Positions 52,901 to 61,320 of a stretch of DNA of 64,000 nt are shown piece after piece. This stretch comes from Tubiluchus corallicola. Taxonomy: Eukaryota; Priapulida; Priapulimorpha; Priapulimorphida; Tubiluchidae. Each line of letters begins with the position of its first letter. Positions within the stretch are counted from its first letter, which is position 1. Both the position numbers and the translations under genes were made by a program. The notes beneath the pieces are model-generated. The model made no database searches. It saw nothing but the letters and a program-made list of their open reading frames with translations, and had not been told where the DNA came from. The stretch covers positions 60,001 through 124,000 of the forward strand of contig JAQGDQ010000239.1 in the NCBI GenBank assembly GCA_030141605.1, written 5' to 3'.

Positions 52901-55900
52901 AAACAATCTAACCATGGAAATGTTGAATTTGGTTAGCCAGCTATAAAGACTGACCTTTGGAATGCCTTGACCACTGGGAGATTGACCACAATGCAGTGGC
53001 CTAGTGGTTAAGGCATCTGTAAAGCAAGCAGAAGATTCCTAGTTGAAATCAAGGCTGCATACTAACTTTTACACATTTCCCGTTTTTCAAGTTTGGTATC
53101 AAAACTGCACTTCATTCTATGCCACATTTGAGACCGTTTTACCCTGAATACCTTATTAATCTAGCAGTAATTAGTTCATTTTTTAATCACACACAAATGT
53201 AATAAATGTAACTAATTATTTTATACCCCTTAGTGTAAATTGTTGTAAACAAATTGGTACTACTGCAATTACCTCTTTACAATTTTAATTCTTTATGATG
53301 ATCAAACATTTTTTTCTGTAACTTCAATCCACTTAGACTAGCAGACCTAATATTCACCCATGATTTTAACCAAAAAATCAAAAACATCAAGTGAAAATTC
53401 AGTGTCATTAACTAATCCCATTCCAAAATCATAAATAATCTTTATGGGTTAGCAAAGTGATACTTACATCACTTAGATATTCAACATGATGCTTTGTAGC
53501 AGCAAAAATTAGTGTTTGGTCAGTTGGTTTAGTCACATTTCTCAGCAAGTGCAATAAAACAGCAACTTTATCAACTTCTCGACATCCAATAAACGCAAGC
53601 TTAAAATAGAACACTTAAAATTTTTATACCTGCAGAAATCCAGTATAAAGTTAAAAAACATGTTACTGTTAAAGATAACAAATGGCAAAATAAAAAAAAT
53701 CCATCTTAATACTTTTTAACAACATAATTTAGAGTAAAGGAATTAATCACTTTCTAAAGCCTATGATTAAGACATGAATTCCTGCTTTCATTCTTTTTGT
53801 TACATTTCTGTTACCAGATTTTGAAAGTTTCTATATGTATGTTTAGCTAATACAACATTTTTAGTCAAAAAGCTAAAGTGTATTTCTCTGAATATTGAAA
53901 AATGTAAGTATACGTAAGTTTTAAAATCAGATACTTTTAACAATGCTTAGTACCGAAATGAAAGAAAGTGAAAAGAATTACATACTAAAGAAGCTTGACT
54001 GGTGCTGTGAGCATTCAAATAGTATCTGTAAATTACTTTGCATCTTGTACACCACAAAGTTGAAAAGTTCTATCACAAGAGTGATGTTATGCATTTTAGC
54101 ATGTCATATGTCCTTATTAATAATGCGCTCCCCATTAAGCACCACCGTACATTTAAACTGAGGCAAAGGTTCGTAATGTAATGAATGGATTTGCCATAAG
54201 TAAATGCTAATTCTAGATATGATAATAATGTTATATTATATTGAAAAGATATTTTATTTAAAACTGGTTCATCAAATTAATTATGTGTGTGAATCTGAAC
54301 TAACTGTAACTTAGAAAGAAAAATTCATATTTTTAAGTTTGGTTGTTAGTAAAGTAATTTTTGAATTAAGACTTGTGAATTATCAAAAAGGTAGTTCAAA
54401 ACCAGGTCACTAAATGTTTTTGGTGTAGTCTGTGTTTCTTTTCTGAAACCGATTTTTTAAGCCAAGTGTAATTCAAAACAGTTAAGATATTTAACTTTGA
54501 ATATCCATGTGTACATACAAAGGATTGAATCTTGTCTACAAATATGGATATTCAAAACTAGCATATTAGCGCATGGTAAACATACCTGCTTACAAACAAA
54601 ACGGTACTTAACATGATTGTTTTTATGTACATTAATTTGCTATGTACCTTATAGTATATAAAAGTGACAAAAAGATGACATAAAAGTAGTAAAAGCTTGT
54701 TGATCACACACTGTCTTGTTTTAATTAAGTGAAGCAAAAATATGGAGTCAACTATGCAAATTTATTTGAGTCAGTTGCCGACAGTTTTTATACACATTTC
54801 AATAGGAGTGGTCCATACCAGATGTTTTGAATCAATTAAATGACTGATTCTGTGTCAATTAAGAGCCTATAAATGGTACCTACTGTACTTATTAAACATA
54901 CATACAGATATTTTCAAATATTTGAACAAAAAGTAAAAAATGTTTGACTGATGCAAAGAGAATTAAAAAAGCTACAAACCTTTAGTTGATTACTTAGTTT
55001 AGTATCAACATCAAGTCTAATAAGTGTGGGATCAGAGAGACCTGCACGAGCAAAATCAACAAGAAGTTTAGGAAGGGTGGCAGAAAACAATAAAGTCTGC
55101 CTTGTCTCAGGTAAGCGGTGTAAAATCTCTTGCAACTGCTCTGCAAAACCCATTTCAAACAACCTAAATATGCATAAATAAAGCAAATTAATACGACATA
55201 CATTAGCGCTTCACTACACACTGTGCTCTGTTCATGTATAATGGGTTCTTTCCGACATTACAAAACACCGTAATTAACTATGCTTTTATTGTTTAATTGC
55301 TGGCAAGTATTAATAAGAAATTATGATACATACCTATCAGCTTCATCAAACACAACATATTCAACACAGGATAATTTCAAATCCATTTCCATAAGGACAT
55401 GTAAAAACCTGCCAGGTGTAGCAATAATGCTGCAAAAAAGAAAAACCTACATAATGCGTAATATCAAACATTAACACACGACAGTCTAGTTGCACCACAA
55501 TTTGAATTTTTTAATTAATAAATCCGGTATAGAAGGCAAACAGAGTACTAACAAAACAATGTTACAATTGATGACAGTTACACTAAAACAACAATTTAAA
55601 AATAAAATAAAATAAAAAATGAAACTTGAAATGTATTCAAAACTTATAATTGTTCTTAAAACACAACTTTGAAGATGGCAATTACTGGGCGATTATAATT
55701 TGCAACAAATTTCACAAGAATACAATTGCACAATAAGTTCAAGTCATCATACATATTAAACAAGTGCCCACAAAAATGATTCATAGTCTAGCAGTTAGCA
55801 CACACAAACTGAACACACAATGTGCTCTTCATATCTGCTCTATAATGAATAGTTTGCAAAGTTTGGCTTATAAGTTACTAAGTCACAAGATCAACAAATT

Positions 55901-58900
55901 TAATAAGGTTTTATTTTACTGAAGATAATTGTGATATAAATAATGTAAAATGCAAAAGAAAAGAAATGCAATAGCTACATCTTGCATTTGTCTACAAGAA
56001 ATAATTTTGCTAGTATAAACAATTAATATTTAAATAAGTGATATCAAACTAAACAATAAACCTACATGTCAGGATTAGCATGGATAGCCGCAAATTGGTC
56101 GTCCATTTTATCTCCACCTAGTATACACACAGCTTGTAATCCAGTAAATTTCCCTAGCTGCAAAATTATCAAAATTACGACAGTTTGTTTATAACAAACG
56201 ATAATCATAATAGTAGTCAATATAAAAAACCTTTCATGACAGAAAACCATAAAATATAAAAGGAGTCATTTTTTACAATAAACTTTTACGTAATCATTAA
56301 AAATTCGTTAATGTAATTCATATTATGATACTATTTTGCTGTAATAGTCCAGTTTATTGCTAAAACTTTCTAACACTTTTCTCAAATATTAAAATAAGCT
56401 CAACTTCATGAAAAATTTGGCTTTTCCTCTAACAATATCAATATAGTGTAACCAAAGAGCAACCCAGCTTCACACGATTTTCATAACTATGTCAACAGAT
56501 AGTAGTTTCTTACTTCTTTTGTAAATTTCAAGGTCTGTAGAGCTAACTCTCTTGTTGGAGACAAAACAAGAGCTCGTGCACCAGTCTTACCAGAATGAAC
56601 CTTTAACCTCTCAAACATAGGGATCAGAAATGCAGCTGTTTTTCCACTTCCAGTTCTTGCCATGGCAACAACGTCTTTTCCTCCAGTAATTAGAGGAATG
56701 GTCTAAAAGTGAAAAAATTGACAAGTCTGCATAACATGATAAATCAAGATACTAGTAACTTTAGCATTTACAGATGTTAACAAAATAATAAACATAACAT
56801 GTAATTTAATTATCTTACCTTCCTTTGTATTGGCGTTGGGATTTTGTAACCTTTACGAAAGATTCCCTTGTAGACAGGATAACTCAAGCCTGTATTAAGT
56901 TATTAGCAAAAAATGTAAAAATTAGTGTACCTAATCAAATAAGACAGAAGCAGACAATTATTTTAACAATATCATCTGACATTAACATTTAACAGATAAC
57001 AATTATTATAGGTTATTGCAGCTGTTTGCAGTGATAACTATTAATCAACGGCAGCACAAAGGCAGGGGTATTTTAAACAAACTGACATCGTGACTGGTTT
57101 CTTCAAGAACACTGTTGGTCTAAGATTTATGGGGGTAAAAGTGATAAAAATTAGAAAACTAGTTAAATAAATAAAAGTATAATCATTAAAAGATAAAAAA
57201 CAGTTTATCTAAGTATCTCATTAAAATGCGAGTTTATGAAAATAATATGCAAATTAAGTCAATGGCTATTGTGGGAAATGACACACATTCTTTTAGTCAT
57301 CTAGACATCACTGACTTCAGAGCTTTGTAATGCACCCTCCAAAATGAACAACCACCTGACTTTTAAGACCACTTTATGTTCTCCTTAATAACGAAAAGCT
57401 GGCCCTTTTTAGAAAGTCAATCTGTCTTATGTGAAAAGTATATTTTTGCTATAGGGACATTTGGGCTAAACTGACTTGAAGAACATACCCATTGCTTGAA
57501 AACCACCAGATTTTTTATTTTTGCGATTTTGCTGGGCCACAAGTTTCCTTGTATTTGCCTCTACTGTGTCATCATTATCATCCTGAGTTCCAGGAAAACC
57601 TTTTACAGGTTCTGAAAACTAGTACAGATAAGAAAATTACAATGAATGATAGAAGATTAACTAGCTCAATGAAACAAAACACAACAGATTTAAAACAACC
57701 AAAAGAGCAATCACATGTAAGGCACAAATATCAAAGTACAGAAGTCGTCGCTTAAAAGACTCACTTTGGGACCGACATGTTTTGACCCAATTAACCGATT
57801 GAACCTATTAACTGATGGGTGAAGTATTACTGCTATAGAAGTATGAGTCATCAGCTCACAATGCGCTGCAAAGGCTTTTGATCAATTTTAGAAACAAAGT
57901 AACGCCTAAATTCCTTTGTGCAGTTAAAAATTAGAAAAAATATTTTAAAATATTAATTTATATAAGTGAATTAACAATAAATTAAAAAGCAGCTGGAACA
58001 TCAGCATCCTTTTCCTCATCATGGGTATGTTTGTACACGATGTTTTCACGCTTTCGCCATCTCTGAAACCACCCATCTGTTGCAACAAAATCTTCCTTTC
58101 CCATTTTCTTTGCCAAATCTTCTGCTTTCTGTTGCATTAAAGGAGCGTTCACTTGAGCATCTTTTTCTCTTGCGTTTGTAAACCACACTTTTAACGCTGA
58201 CTCCACTTTACAGCCTTTTCCTGTGCTCTTCCTCTTAGATGCTAGAATCTCATTTTGGTTTGCTGACTGCTCAATTTCAGATCATTTTTCAATATTCTGC
58301 CGCGAGTACTTTGGGAAATTTTCAACTGCACACCTCTGCCCCATCTTTGGAAGTTTACCGTACTGCTATAAAATTTTCAGTTTCTTCTTAACTATTAGAT
58401 CGTTACGCTTATGCTCCATTTTTCAAACTTCTCAACTCTATGCCCTTATTCGCTGTAACTATGATGTTTACTCTTGTAAGTCACAAGGAATACTGGCTGA
58501 TTACTATACCTGCATTTTGACTATTAACTCATTAAGCCTGAAAGCATGATTTGTGACTAGAGCATCAAACGAAAACCGCTAGGCAAGTGATTAAATGTTT
58601 AGCTTCCAGGAATTCTTTGGGTAACGAGGTTAATTGCAGTGGGCGAGCGGGTGACAGATTCAAAGCAAAACCGCTACGCTAGCGTAATAGCGCATGATAA
58701 ACGTATTTGTTTACAAACAAAACAGTACTTAACATGATTGTCTCTGCATATATAATGCACAAAAGGGAAGTAAAGGTGACATAAAAGTAGGAAAGGCTGT
58801 TTGGGCACATACAAATGTCTTATTTTAAGTACGAGAAGGAAAAATATCGAGTCAATTAAGCAAAGTTATTTGAGTCAATTACCGATAGTTTTTATGTATA

Positions 58901-59310
58901 TTTGAATAGAAGGGGCCCGTTCCAGGCATTTTTGAGTCAATTAAACAATTGAGTCTATTAACCGTGAGTCTATTAAGTAGCGACTACTGTATTAAAACTA
59001 TGTTTAAACCACTTAAATATTCACATTTTCTTTTTTTAAATATCGATTATAATAACTTTTTATCAAGACATTTGTTAACATTCTCATTTAGTTTGATGTA
59101 CATTACAAGCTTTACTAATTTCTTTAGTACATTTACCTGCTCAAGGTCAGTTGGCACCAAGTCAATCGACTCATCAGTAGCATGAGATACAATTTTGTTC
59201 TCAGATGCCTTTGAAACTTGTCGCTCATCTTGCTTTGACCATTCATTATCAGTACCAGTTTTTGCTTTTGCAAGCCTCGATCTTTTCTTGTTTAGTTTTT
59301 CTGCCTTCAT
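40953..59310 (-). CDS. DDX54: DDX54 / Dbp10 nucleolar DEAD-box RNA helicase, 18 coding exons, 865 aa
   Basis: Coding exons, 5' to 3' on the minus strand: 59310-59137, 57618-57489, 56889-56819, 56702-56514, 56157-56066, 55429-55334, 55163-54980, 53599-53468, 50060-49850, 48314-48186, 47660-47569, 46643-46440, 44793-44605, 44324-44188, 43865-43758, 42120-42013, 41398-41313, 41218-40953; 2598 nt in total. Known role: ATP-dependent RNA helicase of the nucleolus (yeast Dbp10) needed for 60S subunit assembly; vertebrate DDX54 also acts as a nuclear receptor corepressor. Seen: Q-motif region GYKIPTPIQ, motif I ARTGSGKT (140-147), PTRELA (174-179), DEAD (247-250), SAT (278-280), ARGID (about 399-403), [13 protein letters not shown], then the DBP10 C-terminal domain ([19 protein letters not shown]) and IKTESGRY, ending in a Lys/Arg-rich tail. 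Human DDX54 is 881 aa. Exon 2 uses an acceptor at TACTAG, chosen because it alone restores phase. All helicase motifs are intact. Confidence 0.94.
42463..42538. repeat. Foldback in DDX54 intron 15
   Basis: Arms 42463-42491 and 42512-42538 are inverted copies with few mismatches (CATGTAGCTGTGAAATTGG against CATGTTGTTGTGAAATTGG), separated by about 20 nt. It would form a hairpin of about 27 bp in RNA of either strand. No TIR family recognised here matches it. Confidence 0.7.
44045..44210 (-). repeat. DDX54: 83-bp tandem duplication spanning the DDX54 exon 14 splice donor
   Basis: Copies 44045-44127 and 44128-44210 differ at about three positions. The right-hand copy holds the 3' end of coding exon 14 and its donor (GTAAGT, 44187-44182). 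The left-hand copy lies in the intron and repeats the same exon end and donor (GTAAGT, 44104-44099). The upstream donor was chosen for the model because it keeps phase with exon 15. Confidence 0.92.
45388..46160 (+). repeat. Unnamed dispersed repeat in DDX54 intron 12 (copy A)
   Basis: 45388-45930 aligns with 48717-49295 over about 550 bp in the same orientation, including CAGGTGCTGTACCTCTCA, CACACGTTCGA, CTTACAGTAGCACTGTA and CTTGAAAATGGGG. The continuation 45940-46160 aligns with 18540-18740 instead. No TIRs, tail or ORF were recognised, so the class is unknown. Confidence 0.75.
46700..46762 (-). repeat. tRNA-derived SINE head, minus strand
   Basis: On the minus strand an A-box-like TGGTAGCTCAGGTGG (46760-46746) is followed 27 nt later by a B-box-like GGTTCACAATT (46718-46708). 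The following ATTTTTCAGCTTCTCC matches the sequence after the B box of the neighbouring plus-strand copy. It has no complete cloverleaf and is not a functional tRNA gene; it is best read as an old SINE copy. Confidence 0.6.
46770..46990 (+). repeat. tRNA-derived SINE, plus strand
   Basis: A box TAGTTCAGTTAGG (46774-46786) and B box GGTTCAAGTCC (46817-46827) are 30 nt apart, as in tRNA genes. TTGGG-TTCAAGT-CCCAA forms a perfect 5-bp T arm with a 7-nt loop. There is no matching acceptor stem, and the sequence continues into a body (CATTTTTCAGCAACTCC and then TTACCCACTATGGGTAA), so this is a SINE and not a tRNA gene. The right end near 46990 is approximate. Confidence 0.65.
46990..47567 (-). pseudogene. 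Decayed non-LTR reverse transcriptase fragment
   Basis: Minus-strand translation shows [12 protein letters not shown] (motif A region), a frameshift, then GVPQGSI and YADDTSLF (catalytic YADD), then a remnant like [18 protein letters not shown] and SHKHLGIVL. Stops and at least two frameshifts interrupt it. It is a 5'- and probably 3'-truncated LINE of the CR1/Jockey/L2-type group. It lies in the DDX54 intron between exons 11 and 12, in the sense orientation, and its first recognisable codons are within about 6 nt of the exon 11 donor. Confidence 0.8.
48341..48412. repeat. GT/GC-rich microsatellite
   Basis: An imperfect (GTGC)n/(GT)n tract. On the DDX54 coding strand it reads as a CA-rich run that ends 27 nt before the acceptor of exon 10, so its length could affect splicing. 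Open frames across it are repeat artefacts. Confidence 0.85.
48717..49295 (+). repeat. Unnamed dispersed repeat in DDX54 intron 9 (copy B)
   Basis: Aligns with 45388-45930 in the same orientation with moderate divergence and small indels. Both copies are in introns of the same gene about 3.3 kb apart, so they could be a dispersed element or an old segmental duplication. The flanks do not align, which favours the former. Confidence 0.75.
50691..51893 (+). pseudogene. LINE reverse transcriptase C-terminal half with one internal stop
   Basis: The open frame contains [10 protein letters not shown] (motif A), [20 protein letters not shown] (motif B, with N in place of the usual G of GVPQGS), FADD (catalytic) and the downstream thumb region. 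A single TAA at 51669-51671 interrupts it; the same frame then continues through [14 protein letters not shown] and GAELWNKL to a stop at 51891-51893, the normal C-terminal part of this family. The N-terminal endonuclease is absent through truncation. Only one nonsense change in about 400 codons suggests a fairly young insertion. Confidence 0.88.
52102..52235. repeat. TATATG/TATGTA microsatellite
   Basis: Imperfect alternation of TATG, TGTA and TATA units over about 130 bp inside the LINE 3' region. Open frames on both strands are repeat artefacts. Confidence 0.9.
52991..53060 (+). repeat. tRNA-like pseudogene or SINE head
   Basis: ATGCAG (52991-52996) pairs with CTGCAT (53055-53060) like an acceptor stem. 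TGGCCTAGTGGTTAAGGC is a good A box/D arm of the tRNA-Ser type. TCTGT-AAAGCAA-GCAGA forms an anticodon-like arm, but the T before the anticodon is missing. The B box is degenerate (AGTTGAAATCA). There is no long variable arm, as tRNA-Ser would need. It is probably a tRNA pseudogene or SINE remnant. Confidence 0.5.
54562..54885. mobile_element. Right-end fragment of Tigger-like family C
   Basis: About 320 bp align with 58680-58989, including AGCGCATG(A/G)TAAAC, CTTACAAACAAAAC(A/G)GTACTTAACATGATTG split by small changes, and the terminal CTACTG followed by TA (54886-54887). The left half of the element is missing. It lies in DDX54 intron 7. Confidence 0.7.
57739..58989. mobile_element. Pogo/Tigger-like element with transposase remnant (family C), DDX54 intron 1
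   Basis: Left end CAGAAGTCGTCGCTTAAAAG and right end read inward CAGTAGTCGCTACTTAATAG are TIRs of at least 28 bp, continuing into ACTCAC on both sides. TA flanks it at 57737-57738 and 58990-58991. Length is 1251 bp. It is an internally deleted copy: an N-terminal transposase region is present, while the DDE catalytic domain is absent. It begins 119 bp from the acceptor of DDX54 exon 2. Confidence 0.85.
57982..58419 (-). pseudogene. Tigger/pogo transposase N-terminal DNA-binding remnant
   Basis: Minus-strand translation from ATG at 58419 gives [17 protein letters not shown], then two stops, and then an open CENP-B type helix-turn-helix segment ([40 protein letters not shown]). This is the second DNA-binding domain of pogo/Tigger transposases (HTH_Tnp_Tc5). 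It ends at ADVPAAF just before the catalytic domain would begin. The open part from 58206 is 74 codons. Confidence 0.82.
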
Positions 59311-60460
59311 GCCAATTTGAATCTATTAAACAGAGTTCCAAACTACAATGAATACCTAGACCAGACTTTCATTATTCAGGCAATTGCTAGTTATATTTTT
59401 TTGATGTTGGAAAAAATTCTATAACTAAACGTTCTGTAAGTTGTAATCAAAACACATTCATGAGATTACAAAAACAACTCTGTTATTTCTGGGATTAAGG
59501 CATAATATCCATGCAAAGCATTCTGCATAAAAGCCGGCTGCAAGTTGCTTTATTATATCCCCCTTTAATTCAATTATTTGTGACGATGTGTGTTGACAAC
59601 TTAGTTATCTTAAGGGCTCGAAAAATCAGTTGCACCTGGGACAACCATTTTTTGCATTGACCAACAGAAATAACTTTGTTAGAAATCTGTTGGGCTACCC
59701 ACATTCCATTTTTTCCGTACTGGCTTCTACTGCAAAATGACCAATTTTCCTGCCTGATATTGCGAGCTTAATTAAGCTCATATAGCACACATTTATATTT
59801 ACATGTACATCCTTGCAAAAGTGAAACTGCTTACAGAAAAGCTATGCTTACCGATGTTTAACAAGCTGCTGCTTAATGACAGAAGCAACATGCTGTCAGG
59901 ATGTATTCTGAAGAGGGCATTAAAGTTTTGCCTGTTTAAAAGCATAAAATGAACTTGCTGACTTTACTGTTTTCTAGCAACTACTTATATAGAACAGCTT
60001 GTATGCAGTGAATTACACTTTATAATTAAGGCCGCTTTTGGCTGTTTAATCACTTATTAGTATGTGTATTAATATTTTAGAAATTGGAAAACTTAATTAC
60101 TATAATTGCAAACACTTTCTCTCTTTAATAGTTGTGCAACACTGGTCATAAGAAGTAAGGTACTTTGAAGAATGATTGTTCTTAAGTCAGCAACTTCTGG
60201 GTAGTTGTGTCCTTTTAGTATCTTTGTTCACTCACACTGCATCATTTGTTTAACGATTAGATGTTTGTATTTCCGAAATTACTAATGGTGCGATTTGTTT
60301 ACCACATCCAGGCTTTATGCCAAGACAGCTTCAATAGTGCAACTGTTATTCAGAAATACGATCAATATGGTAAAGTAACTGGATGCGATAATTAGTTTTA
60401 TATTAATTACATTAGCTTTTGTCAGTCTGGGATTATGCCATACTATAAAGTGTGTGTGTA

Positions 60461-61153
60461 GGGTGCTGAGTAACCCACTAGCCGAAGTAGGTTACTCGCA
60501 TGTGCTAAATTTGCGGAAAAGCAGTGTCGTACATGGGCAGCCCAAGTAGGACACTAGGGATTTCTGTCGAATATTGACATCTATGACATACTAAAACATA
60601 AAAGTAAATTTGTTTTAGAAAAAAAGTAACTTTATAATAATGATGGATAGTACTTGACAATTTACAAATGTATTTTTTGCAACAATAGCATCATTAGCTC
60701 CATTAATATCATCATAACATTAAACTATCTAATGCTTTAAAGAGAGAAACTATGTAGGGCACATAACTCGCTAACCCATTTACTTAGTAGAAAACAATTA
60801 TTTGTCCAAGAGGGAGTGAAAAGGATCACATGCCTGTGAAGCAAGAAAAAATAAAAAATGATATACCTTAAACAAATGTTGGAACCGCCGAAAAAGTGCA
60901 TTTATTTCACTTCAAAGAAGATTAATATTGGCACATATTAATTCTTCTAGCTCAGAATAAAATTCTTTCTTTTTATCAGATGTATAATAAATTATTCAAT
61001 GTATATTGACATTTTTAATTATTATTATTCCATAAACAAGGACGACGGACAGTGCAATTACGCTTAACGACTCAATTCGCCTGTTTCTAGTGTCCTACTT
61101 GGGCAGCCCATGTACGACGCGTCCTACTTCAGCTAGTGGGTTACTCGGCGCCC
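60461..61153. mobile_element. 0.7-kb element with long terminal inverted repeats, class unknown
   Basis: Left end GGGTGCTGAGTAACCCACTA and right end read inward GGGCGCCGAGTAACCCACTA; the match continues through GCCGAAGTAGG/GCTGAAGTAGG. After a 35-nt extra segment on the left it resumes in GTCGTACATGGGC(A/T)GCCCAAGTAGGACACTAG. Arms are about 60 matched bp. The centre is AT-rich without an ORF. No clear target duplication was seen, so I cannot place it in a superfamily. Confidence 0.8.
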
Positions 61154-61258
61154 AACATCTGAAATAATAAATAAATATACCAAAAGATCTAATTTGTTTT
61201 TGTTTACAAGTCGATCACAGGTTAACATCTTAGTAATACATAATTTTTTTAAACTTAC

Positions 61259-61320
61259 CACAATTTTTTACCAGCTGTTGCGAATTACTTTAGAGCCTCT
61301 GGTCCTTGAACAAAAAAAAG
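61259..61320 (-). other. DDX54: Possible DDX54 5' UTR exon end
   Basis: A consensus donor GTAAGT on the minus strand (61258-61253) follows sequence that is locally less AT-rich. An acceptor-like TTTAATAG lies 13 nt before the DDX54 start codon (exon boundary at about 59322). Together they could remove a leader intron of about 1.9 kb containing the long-TIR element. This is inferred from splice signals only, and the upstream limit is arbitrary. Confidence 0.25.

Noticed and set aside
52991-53060. Functional tRNA gene
   Set aside because: Degenerate B box, missing T33 and no variable arm for the Ser-like D arm; kept only as a tRNA-like pseudogene or SINE head.
57599-57611. Alternative DDX54 exon 2 acceptor at TTTTCAG (boundary 57611)
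   Set aside because: It looks stronger but puts exon 1 into a frame with an immediate stop; the TACTAG acceptor 7 nt upstream keeps the frame.
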